The notes beneath the pieces were generated by a model. That model was given only the letters and a program-made list of their open reading frames with translations. It ran no database searches and was not told where the DNA came from. From NCBI RefSeq assembly GCF_017833255.1, contig NZ_JAFIBU010000001.1, forward strand, positions 3,446,001 to 3,510,000: a DNA stretch of 64,000 nucleotides. Direction: 5' to 3'. The translations under genes were made by a program, and so were the position numbers. Below are positions 33,512-42,436 of the stretch, in pieces; position 1 is the stretch's first letter; each line of letters opens with the position of its first letter. The stretch comes from Paenibacillus sp. PvR098. GTDB taxonomy: Bacteria; Bacillota; Bacilli; Paenibacillales; NBRC-103111.

Positions 33512-33991
33512 ATGAGCAAAAAAAGCGAAAACAAAGTTCTAGCGCAGAACAAGAAAGCTTCTCATGATTATTTTATCGAAGATACCTATGAGTGCGGCCT
33601 CGTCCTAACGGGAACGGAGATCAAATCGCTGCGGTTGGGCCGGGCGAATATTGGCGATTCGTTTGCAACGATTCGCAACGGCGAAGCATTTGTACATAAT
33701 ATGCACATCAGTCCATTCGAACAAGGTAACCGTCATAATCCTAGTGACCCGACAAGGGCCCGTAAGCTCCTCCTCAAGAAAGCCGAGATCAGCAAGCTGC
33801 TCGGTCAAGCCAAGCAGGAAGGTTATACGATAGTGCCGTTGAAGATTTACGTACGAAACGGATATGCCAAGCTGCTAATCGGACTTGGTAAAGGGAAGAA
33901 GCAGTACGATAAGCGTGATACTGCGGCCAAACGCGATGCCCAGCGCGACATTCAACGGGCGCTTCGCGAGAAGCAGAAAGTGGCCAGATAA
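33512..33991 (+). CDS. smpB: SsrA-binding protein SmpB
   Basis: 159-aa RNA-binding partner of tmRNA. Conserved [20 protein letters not shown], and the basic C-terminal tail (K-Q-Y-D-K-R-D) that reaches the ribosome decoding centre. The ATG at 33512 has GGAGG upstream; the earlier in-frame ATG at 33485 lacks one. ssrA follows 200 bp downstream. Confidence 0.96.
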   Translation: MSKKSENKVLAQNKKASHDYFIEDTYECGLVLTGTEIKSLRLGRANIGDSFATIRNGEAFVHNMHISPFEQGNRHNPSDPTRARKLLLKKAEISKLLGQAKQEGYTIVPLKIYVRNGYAKLLIGLGKGKKQYDKRDTAAKRDAQRDIQRALREKQKVAR

Positions 33992-34068
33992 ACGGCAGAT
34001 AACGCCATTATGCCAAGGATATGGCGGTGCTTCCATGAATCGAGGGTTCTTTTTACTCCGATGTGTGT

Positions 34069-34074
34069 TATAAT
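34069..34074 (+). promoter_or_regulatory. Candidate -10 element for ssrA
   Basis: TATAAT 120 bp before the mature tmRNA 5' end; no convincing -35 was seen. A perfect GGGGCCC/GGGCCCC hairpin (34166-34186) lies directly before the mature end and may be part of a precursor removed by processing. Confidence 0.4.
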
Positions 34075-34193
34075 AAAAGAGCATCAGGGAAGTGCACAGC
34101 ATCATCAGCAAGATCAGCAGCAAATGTCTTTCTTTTTGCAGGTAAGTTTTATTTCATAACCTTACGGGGCCCATCTACAGGGCCCCCTTATGC

Positions 34194-34554
34194 GGGGACG
34201 TTCTTGGATTCGACGGGGATAGTTCGAGCATGGGTTGCGGGTAGTGGGGACGCGTCCACTTCATCAACGCTAAAGCCTATTAAATGGCAAACAACAAAAC
34301 AACTACGCTTTCGCAGCTTAATAACCTGTGAGCGTGCCTCTACTCTCCATCGCCCATGTGGCGGGATAGGGGCTCAACCTTAGTGGGATACGCTGTCTAG
34401 TCTCCGCCTGCGGCTAGCTGAAGAAGACAATCAGGCTGACCCAACGCAGAGCCGGTTACGGGGCGCTGCTCGGGTGACATCAAAACTGTGACTACACCCG
34501 TAGAGGCCTATGTGGCGTTATCTTCGGACAGGGGTTCGACTCCCCTCGTCTCCA
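34194..34554 (+). ncRNA. ssrA: Transfer-messenger RNA
   Basis: The 5' end GGGGACG and 3' end CGTCTCC form the acceptor stem, with T-arm GGGGTTCGACTCCCC and the discriminator A at 34554. The tag reading frame starts with GGC at 34286 and ends with TAA at 34319-34321, encoding G-K-Q-Q-N-N-Y-A-F-A-A after the charged alanine. The terminal CCA is not encoded: TATGCT follows the discriminator. The 3' end overlaps the recombinase gene on the opposite strand, showing that an element is integrated here. Confidence 0.95.
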
Positions 34555-36077
34555 TATGCTAAATCCACAACGGGGACCTTAAAGATGACTTCTACATGCT
34601 TTTCGTAGACAATCACCTTTTCCACATAGCTGCCGATGAACTTCTTGATTTCAGGAAGATCACGGTTTGCGATGTGGGTCCCGAACTGAGAAAGCAGTTG
34701 TCGCAGAGATTCCTCTGTGATGGCTGCTTTTTCGTTTTGCGCCCGGGCCTCCAGCAGCTTCTGCTCAAGGCCGAGCTTCTGCTTCTCCAATTCCCCCAGC
34801 TTGTCGACCAGCGTGGCGTTGGAAACGCCGCTGGCGATGGCGTTGACGATGTTCGCGATTTGCCGCTCGATGCCCTCCAAGCTCTTTTCCTGCCGCTCTT
34901 TCACTTCTTTGATGCCCGTTTCCTTGGACTTTTGGTAATCGTTTAGCTGCTTTGCGAGCAGGGGAATGGCCTCGTCGTTGAAGATTTTCTCCTGCAGCTG
35001 GGACAAGACGTAGGTTTCGATGTACTCCCGGCGCAGCTCCGGGTTCTTGCACTCCTTAGTCCGATCCCGGTTTCCGCAGCGGTAGGTGACGTATTTTAGC
35101 TTATTGCGCCCGCTGAACTTGGTATTGCCCATCATGGAAAAGGCAGTGCCGACATTCTTTAGGCATTCCCCGCATACGATCAGTCCGCTTAGCAAGTACA
35201 TTTCCTTCGCTTTGTATGATCCCGGCGATTTCTTGTTGGCGTTCATTTTTTCTTGGGCCTTTTCAAAGTCAGCCTTAGAAATGATGGCTGGCATGCCGCC
35301 CTCTACTCGGATCACGTCTTCGTCGCTTTTCTTGCGGTTGCTGTTCCGCTTGCCCTCTGCGTCTTTCCCGTCCGTCAGATTGAAAATGTATGTTCCGGTG
35401 TACTTTTCGCAGCTGAGAATGGTGTACAAGGAACCTTTGCTGATGGGGCGACCGTATCGCGACTTGTAGCCTTTCTCAGCCAGCCCCCGGATGATTTGGT
35501 TGTATCCGTATCCCGCGAGAAACATGGAGAAAACCATTTCGACGATGCCACGCTCGTCTTCGTTGATGACGTATTGCTTTGTTAACGGATCGACAGAATA
35601 GCCGATTGGAGGTAAGCCGCCGGTGTGCTTACACTGGTACGCGGTTTCTTTCAGGCCCTTCATCACTTCGCGGGCGAGATTCTTGGAGTAGTATTCTGCC
35701 ATGCCTTCAAGCAAGGATTCCAGAATGACACTTTCCGGCGAACCGTCCAGGTTCTCGGTCACGCTCAGCAGTTGGACGCCGTTTTTCTTCAGCTTGCGCT
35801 TGTATTTTGCGCTATCGTATTTGTCGCGGCTGAAGCGGTCCAGCTTATGGACGATTAGCACGTCGAAGTGGCCCTTTTCGCTATCCTCGATCATCTGTAG
35901 AAATTCGGGGCGCTTGTCCGATGTCGCAGACTTGGCCCGATCCGCGTAAACTTTAATAAGCTCGAAGCCCTTTTGCTTGCAGTAGATTTCGATGGCCCTC
36001 ACTTGAGCGTCGATAGATTCATCACGCTGGTTATCGCTAGAGAATCGAGTGTAGGCAACTGCACGTTTAATGGTCAT
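34518..36077 (-). CDS. Large serine recombinase (island integrase)
   Basis: 519-aa site-specific recombinase. Resolvase domain at residues 1-145 with Y-x-R-x-S (Ser13 nucleophile) and L-D-R-F-S-R-D. A recombinase domain follows (about 165-270, G-G-L-P-P-I-G-Y), then a zinc-ribbon (C-G-E-C with a later C-G and C-K) and a coiled-coil at 370-440. The last residues (G-D-E-G-S-R-T-P-V-R-R) are encoded by the complement of the ssrA 3' end and the stop codon lies inside ssrA. So integration completes the reading frame, and the gene marks the left boundary of the island. Start has GAGGAG upstream. Confidence 0.93.
   Translation of the reverse strand: MTIKRAVAYTRFSSDNQRDESIDAQVRAIEIYCKQKGFELIKVYADRAKSATSDKRPEFLQMIEDSEKGHFDVLIVHKLDRFSRDKYDSAKYKRKLKKNGVQLLSVTENLDGSPESVILESLLEGMAEYYSKNLAREVMKGLKETAYQCKHTGGLPPIGYSVDPLTKQYVINEDERGIVEMVFSMFLAGYGYNQIIRGLAEKGYKSRYGRPISKGSLYTILSCEKYTGTYIFNLTDGKDAEGKRNSNRKKSDEDVIRVEGGMPAIISKADFEKAQEKMNANKKSPGSYKAKEMYLLSGLIVCGECLKNVGTAFSMMGNTKFSGRNKLKYVTYRCGNRDRTKECKNPELRREYIETYVLSQLQEKIFNDEAIPLLAKQLNDYQKSKETGIKEVKERQEKSLEGIERQIANIVNAIASGVSNATLVDKLGELEKQKLGLEQKLLEARAQNEKAAITEESLRQLLSQFGTHIANRDLPEIKKFIGSYVEKVIVYEKHVEVIFKVPVVDLAYGDEGSRTPVRR
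34526..34554. other. Left attachment junction (attL) at the ssrA 3' end
   Basis: The shared segment is the tmRNA T-arm and acceptor 3' strand; island DNA begins right after the discriminator base. The exact crossover core cannot be defined without the right junction, which I did not find in the window. Confidence 0.6.
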
Positions 36078-36145
36078 GGTTAAGATCTCCTCTCAATTGT
36101 AAATGCATTTTAGGGGGATTTCCCATTTATAGAAGGTTGGTGAAA

Positions 36146-36583
36146 TTAGATTTCTACTGAGTCGAACTCTTTCATTTCTTCTAAACGGTGGATTAAAGGT
36201 CCAATAATTGCTTCTAAAATGGAATTTGCAAACATGTCCTGTGGGGCTACCTGCTTTGTTTGCTCAGCGATTACAAGCTCAACCCCATTATCGGTAAGAC
36301 GCTGTTTGAAAATCGCCACATCCAGCACGTCACGCCCGATGCGGTCTGCACGCTGAACGATGATGACATCGAACAATCCCTTCTTACTGTCTGAGAGGAG
36401 CTTTTGGAACATGGGCCTTTGGCTTAGAGGAGTGGAGTTTGCAACTTCGCTGTAGATTTTCACAATTTTCAGTTGGGTCGATTTTGCGTGATTTTCACAA
36501 GCGTATTTTTGATGATCGAAGGCTTCTTCTGTCTGGGACGGACTTCCGACGCGGATGTAGATGGCTGCTCGTTTTTGGGACAT
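36146..36583 (-). CDS. Stand-alone resolvase-domain protein with altered active site
   Basis: 145 aa covering only the serine-recombinase N-terminal catalytic domain (Y-I-R-V-G-S-P-S-Q near residues 9-17, then A-D-R-I-G-R-D). In the Y-x-R-x-S-x-x-x-Q pattern the nucleophile position 13 is Gly, with Ser only at 14. No DNA-binding domain follows. AAAGGAGG precedes the ATG, so it is expressed as a discrete protein. Could be an inactive directionality or regulatory partner of the adjacent integrase, or a decaying remnant. Confidence 0.75.
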   Translation of the reverse strand: MSQKRAAIYIRVGSPSQTEEAFDHQKYACENHAKSTQLKIVKIYSEVANSTPLSQRPMFQKLLSDSKKGLFDVIIVQRADRIGRDVLDVAIFKQRLTDNGVELVIAEQTKQVAPQDMFANSILEAIIGPLIHRLEEMKEFDSVEI

Positions 36584-36669
36584 ATGGCGGTTCCTCCTTT
36601 AAGGTGTCGCTCCTCGGGGGAGGGGCGGATGATTGATTGGATTAGTGTCAGCGGTACTTTTCAGTACGA

Positions 36670-36846
36670 CTATTTGGTTCGTTTTTTTGTTAGCATGGCG
36701 TTAAGCATTTCAACGGTAGGTTGAAAATATGATTCCGGTGTTTCTCGAACCTGATCAATTGCCTCATTGGTGATCTTATCCGGTTCTGTGGAATTGCTTT
36801 TGAGCTTTTCGCGCGAAATGCAGGTGTGAAGGCGTGCGATTTGCAC
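36670..36846 (-). CDS. Small protein of 58 aa
   Basis: Begins with GTG (complement of 36844-36846), preceded on the minus strand by AGGGGG at 8-nt spacing, and ends with TAG at 36670-36672. The product is polar and helical (E-K-L-K-S-N-S-T-E-P-D-K, then a hydrophobic/charged C-terminus ending in K-K-R-T-K). No family recognised. It sits in the minus-strand gene row between the DUF960 gene and the small resolvase. Confidence 0.55.
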   Translation of the reverse strand: MQIARLHTCISREKLKSNSTEPDKITNEAIDQVRETPESYFQPTVEMLNAMLTKKRTK

Positions 36847-36948
36847 GTTCGTTTCCCCCTATTCGTAACGTTCGCTCTAAGTTGTAGATCAGGGTGGGAA
36901 CAGTATTTTTATTTTGCGATCAAAAATCTTGGAAAGGCTTCCCGAATT

Positions 36949-37263
36949 CTAGTGGGCTGGATTCGCGACCGTGAGCGTCGCCCCTAGATCGTCATAATTG
37001 ATGATCCATGCCTCAATATAATCTTGGGAAATATTGAAGCCTTCCAATAGGTGATCTTCTTTTCTAGCCGGATTGTTCTGGCTATGAACGATGCGAAGCT
37101 GATTTTCATCAATTTTGTGCAGTTCGAAAAACTGCCAATGATCCATTTCTAGTCCACGTTCGATTTGCGAATCGATTAGTCGATATAGATGGAGCTGCAA
37201 ACCTAGCGGGAGGAACTTATGAGCCTCGCTTGTGGCTCCCCTTGGCACGAATTTCGGCATCAT
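36949..37263 (-). CDS. DUF960-family protein, copy 1
   Basis: 104 aa sharing the DUF960 pattern: an N-terminal R-G-x-x-x-E, L-x-L-Q-L-x-L-Y-R-L-I-D, D-H-W-Q-F-F-E-L, then I-V-H-S-Q. A second DUF960 member lies at 38264-38578, so the island carries two diverged paralogues. AAAGGAG precedes the first ATG. The family occurs on plasmids and integrative elements; its function is unknown. Confidence 0.7.
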   Translation of the reverse strand: MMPKFVPRGATSEAHKFLPLGLQLHLYRLIDSQIERGLEMDHWQFFELHKIDENQLRIVHSQNNPARKEDHLLEGFNISQDYIEAWIINYDDLGATLTVANPAH

Positions 37264-37306
37264 AGAAATTTGCTCCTTTTGAATTCGTTTTTTGTGGGTC
37301 CTAGAA

Positions 37307-37642
37307 TCAAATACATTCTTCGCGTTTCTCGTCCGTTACGGAGACGCGGCACTTTGCGCGGACGCTAGAAGTGTCGAGCTTCAACCATTCGCAGGCCTTC
37401 TTGCGGAACGCTTCTTCGTATTGCAGGAGCTCATCGTGATACAAGATATAATCGCCGTCCCATGGCTTGAACTCCAGCTCAACGAATTCGTCTTGCGTTT
37501 TCTTGCCGACAAAAGCGCCTCCAAGATGTCGGCCTAGCCTAGCAGCTATGGAGTTGCTCATGGGAACGCTGGCTGATACGGTGACGGCTATACCGGTAAG
37601 GAGGCAGACATTTTCTTCGATTAGCTTTACGATGTTTTCCAT
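37307..37642 (-). CDS. Hypothetical protein, 111 aa
   Basis: The frame is open for 186 codons, but the ATG at 37642 follows a CGGAGG ribosome site and avoids overlap with the upstream gene; the N-terminal extension is basic and low-complexity. Acidic central part (E-F-V-E-L-E-F-K-P-W-D-G-D-Y). No family recognised. Lies within the minus-strand row of small island genes. Confidence 0.55.
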   Translation of the reverse strand: MENIVKLIEENVCLLTGIAVTVSASVPMSNSIAARLGRHLGGAFVGKKTQDEFVELEFKPWDGDYILYHDELLQYEEAFRKKACEWLKLDTSSVRAKCRVSVTDEKREECI

Positions 37643-37757
37643 GCGCTTAAAGGCCTCCGATTTATTTGGTTTAGTATTTTTCTGGCTGCTAAGTTTCGTA
37701 TGGGAAATGATCGAGAAATAGCGGGCTGTATGCAAGGAGATTTTCCCCTTATTTCGT

Positions 37758-38243
37758 TTACACTTCTTTGATTCGCCATTCAAATCCGAGAACTTGATTG
37801 AGTTTTTCCGGCAAATAGACCTGATCTCTGTATGTGTCTTCTTCGCTTTTGAATGGATCATCGGCAACAGCTATGCAAACCTCATGCGAGAAATCGGATA
37901 GCGGACGCAATAGTTTTTTAAAGTTGTTTTCAAGCATCTTGATCTCGGCTTCGGTCATTCTGCTTAAGTTTATGGGATGTGGCAGAAACCATTGCGCAGC
38001 GACTCCATCTTGATCAATGTAGAGGTTTCTTGGTGGAACGATCAGATTTTTAAGCTTTTTAACAAGCATCCTTTGAGCACGTTCAAGTGCAAATGGATGC
38101 TCGATTTGGACGAAGGGGACATCGAGGAATCCTGTGAATTCTACTATGAAGCTATCCAAGATGTCGTCATTCTTATGTCTATTTAGGAAGTCATTTTGAT
38201 CATTGATTTGGTTACAATCATAGATAACTTTAGGTAAGGGCAT
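37758..38243 (-). CDS. Hypothetical protein, 161 aa
   Basis: Start chosen at the ATG after AAAGGAGTTG; the longer frame to 38363 overlaps the DUF960 gene upstream. Mixed hydrophobic and charged sequence with L-P-H-P-I-N-L-S and a C-terminal F-E-W-R-I-K-E-V. No recognised domain. Confidence 0.6.
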   Translation of the reverse strand: MPLPKVIYDCNQINDQNDFLNRHKNDDILDSFIVEFTGFLDVPFVQIEHPFALERAQRMLVKKLKNLIVPPRNLYIDQDGVAAQWFLPHPINLSRMTEAEIKMLENNFKKLLRPLSDFSHEVCIAVADDPFKSEEDTYRDQVYLPEKLNQVLGFEWRIKEV

Positions 38244-38263
38244 TGAGCACAACTCCTTTTGAT

Positions 38264-38578
38264 TTAGTATTCTGATGGCAACATCATGGTACAGTAGGGG
38301 CCGCTGTCGACAATCCAGACGGTGACGTCTCGAACCGGAAGTTGTCCGGAATCCCACTGCCACGATTTCTTGTAAGGCGGCTGCTCTTGGCGGTGAACAA
38401 TCCGCTGGATTTTGATTCCCGCGAATTGCTGCGTACTTAGCTCGAATACTTGAAGGTAATCCATTACCGCTTTCTGCTTTAACCTTAGATCAATTAGGCG
38501 CCAGAGCAACTGCTGTAAGTCTGGGGCAATTGCCCTATCGATTCCAGAAGTCTTGTACCGGGAGTGTTTTGGGAACAA
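38264..38578 (-). CDS. DUF960-family protein, copy 2
   Basis: 104 aa with the clearest DUF960 pattern: L-Q-Q-L-L-W-R-L-I-D, M-D-Y-L-Q-V-F-E-L, I-V-H-R-Q-E-Q-P and a final T-M-M-L-P-S-E-Y. TTG start directly after the RadC stop, with GGGGG upstream, indicating translational coupling to the radC-like gene. Confidence 0.75.
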   Translation of the reverse strand: MFPKHSRYKTSGIDRAIAPDLQQLLWRLIDLRLKQKAVMDYLQVFELSTQQFAGIKIQRIVHRQEQPPYKKSWQWDSGQLPVRDVTVWIVDSGPYCTMMLPSEY

Positions 38579-39073
38579 TCACATCAGCCCCCGTTCTTTC
38601 ATGCTGACGAACGTTCCGTCGCCGAGGATGATGTGATCCAACAGTTCAATGCCGAGTAAGGTGCCGCTGTCTTTAAGTCTCTCGGTAAGTTCCACATCTT
38701 CAGGGCTCGGAGTCGGCTCGCCGCTCGGATGGTTGTGGCAGGCGACAATCGACGCGGCGTTTGCAAGCAGCGCAAGCTTGAACGTTTCCCTAGGATGGAC
38801 GAGGGAGGCATTCAGCGTTCCGATACTCACGGTATGAAGGGCCGTCGGCTCGTTCTTGGTGTTCAGGCACATGATGCAGAACTGCTCCCGGTCGCTATCG
38901 CCGATGAACTGGCGGAAAAGGTCCGCCGCGTCCTTCGGGCTTCGAATGAACCGGTTCGGGTAGAAGATCGTCGACGATTCTTTGACCATTCGCAGGCTCA
39001 GAACCTGGATTCGCTTGGCTGGCAATAGCTTTTCGCTATTCTGTTGAGCTCGCCATTTGAGTGCACCATTCAT
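38579..39073 (-). CDS. RadC-like JAMM-domain protein
   Basis: 164-aa protein with the MPN/JAMM metal-binding motif H-N-H-P-S-G followed by P-S-x-E-D, as in RadC. Such shortened RadC paralogues are common on plasmids, prophages and integrative elements; a repair role is unproven. The ATG overlaps the upstream gene (ATGA), so it is translated from the same message. Confidence 0.85.
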   Translation of the reverse strand: MNGALKWRAQQNSEKLLPAKRIQVLSLRMVKESSTIFYPNRFIRSPKDAADLFRQFIGDSDREQFCIMCLNTKNEPTALHTVSIGTLNASLVHPRETFKLALLANAASIVACHNHPSGEPTPSPEDVELTERLKDSGTLLGIELLDHIILGDGTFVSMKERGLM

Positions 39074-39465
39074 GCGATCTGCCCCCTCTCAACATGGTCG
39101 GCAAACCATTTTTCCAGTTCGCTTACTTGCGTACCGGCAACGGAAATGACGAACGTGAAATTTTCGTTGTCGTCCATTAGACAAGCTTTGAAAAGCTGTA
39201 CATCCTCCAAAACGATCCGTTCCGCATACTCCGCATGAGCTTCGGGAACGGATATTCCAGCGAATTGAACGTTGGGGAGTGATTCCATTGGCTCTAGCAG
39301 GATCAGCGTGTACCCGTGATCGGACAGGCAGAACGGTTCGCCAAGCTCGCCCTGTCCCAGCAGTCCGCGAAGGTCCTCGAAAAAATCCTCAAGAAACCTT
39401 ATAGCGGAATGTGGGAGAAGGGGGTGGAAACTCGTAATATCTTGCAGTGAATTCATGTAAATCAT
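39070..39465 (-). CDS. Hypothetical protein, 131 aa
   Basis: The start at 39465 follows a GGAGG ribosome site; the frame could extend nine codons upstream into that site. Acidic, with hydrophobic I-R-F-L-E-D-F-F-E-D-L and a C-terminal E-L-E-K-W-F-A-D-H. Coupled to the radC-like gene. No known domain. Confidence 0.6.
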   Translation of the reverse strand: MIYMNSLQDITSFHPLLPHSAIRFLEDFFEDLRGLLGQGELGEPFCLSDHGYTLILLEPMESLPNVQFAGISVPEAHAEYAERIVLEDVQLFKACLMDDNENFTFVISVAGTQVSELEKWFADHVERGQIA

Positions 39466-39697
39466 CTTTGCTCGCCTCCAGTTAATTTCCATATCATGGT
39501 AATATTAACTGCTTTCAGTTTGAGCAAAAACGGTTTTTCGGTCGCTTGATGAGGCGTTTTAGGCCCCATTTCGTTCTTTCTGGTATCCATGGGTGATCGG
39601 TTCGAAAGTCTGCCTATTTGCATCCTACCCGCAATATGGACGGTTAAAGGTGTCGCAAGCTGTATCGTCGCAGCCGATGGTATCCGTTCCTATGAAA

Positions 39698-40432
39698 TTA
39701 CCGGCTTGGAAGTACGTCTTTCCATCCTTTTTTAAACTTGTCGCGTTGCGAAAAGTTCGTAGCTAAGTCGAAGAATAACCAATCGAACGTTGAGGTTAGA
39801 TCCTCCCCTTTCATTAGCCGCCAAGTTACCTCAACGTGATCCTCGTGTACCTTTACCAATTCGGGAATGGGTTCTGCGGAAAGTACGCTTTCCTTTATGT
39901 TTTCGAACCAGATGTAGCGCAGATTCTCCGGCAAGTCCTTAATGGCGAGATCGAGAAAAGAATCAATTTTTGCAGTTATTGTGGCTTCTCGCGGTCCCCA
40001 GATGTTATGGCACGACGGGATTCTTTCCAAATAATACGATTTGTTCATCTCTGTATCATCTTTCCTGTAGGCTACAAGTTGGATAGCGAACTCAAAATCG
40101 GACACTCGTTCCTCTAGCACCTCCTTCATTAACTCCCAGATATTACGGTAAAGTTGCTTCAAGGCAGCTTCGTCGTCGGCTGCGATCGGGGAATCCAAAG
40201 CCCAAGTAGCCATATGCTGCTTGCCGTTATAGGGGTATATTTTCGTATGTGTTGCAATTTGAACGGGTTGCGTGGGGAACCTCCTCATGAGCTGCCGGAA
40301 TCTGGCTTCCGACATCCCGTGAGGAAAACACATTATGGTATATGCTTTAACAACAGCCTGCTTATCGTTAACAAGCTTGTAAAATCCGACAATATCAAAG
40401 TCAGAATCGGTTACGGGGTAAAAATAATGCAT
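39698..40432 (-). CDS. Hypothetical protein, 244 aa
   Basis: The ATG at 40432 has GGGAG upstream and gives a compact protein; the frame runs 102 codons further into an extremely Arg/Lys/Gly-rich translation of the G-tract region, which is not credible. Visible segments: H-Y-F-Y-P-V-T-D-S-D-F near the N-terminus, W-x-L-M-K-G-E-D near the C-terminus. No family recognised. Confidence 0.6.
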   Translation of the reverse strand: MHYFYPVTDSDFDIVGFYKLVNDKQAVVKAYTIMCFPHGMSEARFRQLMRRFPTQPVQIATHTKIYPYNGKQHMATWALDSPIAADDEAALKQLYRNIWELMKEVLEERVSDFEFAIQLVAYRKDDTEMNKSYYLERIPSCHNIWGPREATITAKIDSFLDLAIKDLPENLRYIWFENIKESVLSAEPIPELVKVHEDHVEVTWRLMKGEDLTSTFDWLFFDLATNFSQRDKFKKGWKDVLPSR

Positions 40433-40812
40433 GATCAACACACTCCCTAATGTGAATTTGTTTTTGGGCTTCCGCTCGATGAAATTTGGCAAAGACTTTC
40501 CTGAATTGTCCCAGGCTGCACCTAGGAAAGCTGGTTGCCCGCCCCCCTTGGCTACGGATTCGAGGGGAGGCAAGGGGGATGCCCCCTTTTTTCGCCCCCG
40601 TCTCGCAACCAGCCCCCGCGCAAACATCTTGCGGAATTCCTGCCTCGCATGCTCTTGTCGAGATCGCCCCCGTTTCCCCCGGCTTTGGCGGGGGAGAGAG
40701 TTCGGTTTTTTTTTTTTTTTGCCGTCAGGGGGGGACAATTTTTTTTGTTTATTGATTTTTTTGCGGGGGAAACGAGGGCGATTTCGTCGTCACCCTTGCC
40801 CCGCCTAGGTTT
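40433..40812. other. G-tract and poly-T intergenic segment
   Basis: 380 bp between the replication gene and a hypothetical gene. The minus strand has repeated GGGGG runs (complement of 40541-40547, 40582-40586, 40595-40599, 40613-40617, 40666-40671, 40676-40680). It also contains a CCCCCTTG/CAAGGGGG inverted repeat, a GGGGGATGCCCCC hairpin at 40575-40586 followed by T, and a 15-T homopolymer at 40706-40720. Open frames here on either strand are compositional artefacts. Position next to a primase-helicase makes an origin possible. Confidence 0.5.
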
Positions 40813-42436
40813 TCAGGCGTCCCCGAACAGCTCGCTTAGGGGGTCGTCGCCCCCGCTTTCGGGGGCGTTGTCCCCGTTCCTGAGGCCAAGCAGGTCCTCC
40901 GTGTCCGTTGTTTGTGTTGGTTTGCGGCGCTTCGCGGAAGCGATCTCTACCTTTCCATTCCCTCGCAAAGCGTCTGCTATCACGCACAGCTTCCGGGAAC
41001 GGTTTCCGCGAATCTCCTTTTTGACGAGGTTGTGCCGCCTGTCCTTGCCGTTCTCCTTGTAGGTCTCCGTCTTGGTGAGGCCTTCCTCGGCCAACTGCTT
41101 CCAAAGCGTGTGGCTCGTGACGGAAAAATGCGTACCCTCCGCGGAGAGGAAGCGGCTGACCGTGTTGTACAGAACTTCCGGCAAGAAGTAGAAGTAGGCG
41201 TCGTCGTGCCAGCCGACGTGTGTGCTGCTTTTGGGAAAGTCGTCAGGGTGCAGCGGCTTTGTAGGCTCAGTGTAAATCGTTCGGTTGGCCAGAAGCTCGG
41301 ACACGATGCTGACGAAGCGCGTCGTAGGTTTGACTTCCGTGACCTGCTGTCCCTGATCGCCTGCTATGATAAGGAAAATGTCCCAAGCTTCATTGAGCAG
41401 CTGTTGCTTGCGGTCAGGTCCGATTGCCCCGACGTCGACGGCGTACTCCAAGCCGAAACTCAGCCCCATGTAAAGCCATGAGGCGGCTTCGGTCAGCCTT
41501 CCATGTACGTTCAGGCGGCTAGCCTCATTCCTTCGATCGTAGAAAATCTGCGTAAGACGCGCGTCGTCGCGCTCGTCCATTGCGGCTGCAATCCACTCTA
41601 GGTAGCCTACCATCGCTTCGCTCAGTGCGCTGGCTTGCTGCTGCGCAGCAGTCAGTTTTTCGAGATCGATGTCGTCAATTTGGATCTCGACGGGAAACAG
41701 GCGAGCGACGCTGGAGCTGCCGCTTAGAACATCCTCGGCGGTCACTACTCCCATGCCGCGTGGAGGATAGTCCTGTCGAAGGCTTGTATCCTGTTTCATC
41801 CTTCCGCGTCCGATCCGATCGCCGTAGCCCCTGAGGATCTGCTGCGCCAACTGCATCATGGCCTTCGCTTCCCTGGGGTTTTCCGTCGGGTGGTAGTCGT
41901 CGATGAGCAGGAGCGAATCTTTCGCGTCGAAGCCGCGCTTCTCAACCGAATTCGCCGTGTCTTTGAAACTGGCTGGAGGATGTTCCAGCAAATCCCCGAA
42001 ATGGCATGTCAGCAGCTTGGCAAACGTCGTTTTGCGCGTTCCCGTGTAGCCGTAGAACCAAACCAAAAATTTAGGCTCCAGCCGCGCTCTACGCAGCCAC
42101 TCGCACAGCGGGGCGAGGAAAACCAGCGACCATAGCGCCAGCGTTACCCGATGGGGAGCGATGTCTAGCAGCCGAAGGCTTGACTTCATTGCCTCCTTGG
42201 GGTTTGCCGGTTTGGCGGGGAGGGCGAAGGTTTTTAATCTCTCATCCAGCTCCACTTTGACGTTTTGGGCACCCAAGGCTCCGCCTGCGTGCAAGTACTT
42301 CCAGCTTCCGTCTATTTCCACCCAGCCAAGATGCTTGAAGATTTGTTCTTTTATTGCCCCGCTCGCCGTCGATTGGATGGCGTGGCGGACGGTATCCCTG
42401 ACCTTGTTGCCCGGCTGGATGTTCGGCTCAGGCCCC
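40813..42436 (-). pseudogene. Replication helicase half of a frameshifted Prim-Pol/helicase gene
   Basis: About 540 residues in a frame different from the upstream primase half. It shows Walker A F-Y-G-Y-T-G-T-R-K-T-T, Walker B S-L-L-L-I-D-D-Y, and an arginine-finger-like R-L-F-P-V-E region, resembling the DUF927/D5-type replicative helicases that follow Prim-Pol domains in phage and plasmid replication proteins. The coding sequence of the preceding frame (W-L-A-G-W-G) continues seamlessly here (P-E-P-N-I-Q-P) if one base is added near 42431-42436. Hence a single-base deletion, sequencing error or slippage site separates the halves. Confidence 0.75.

Noticed and set aside
40431..41062. Several plus-strand open frames and the long N-terminal extension of the 244-aa gene
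   Set aside because: They arise from the G/C-tract composition; the translations are Pro/Ser/Arg-rich low-complexity sequence.
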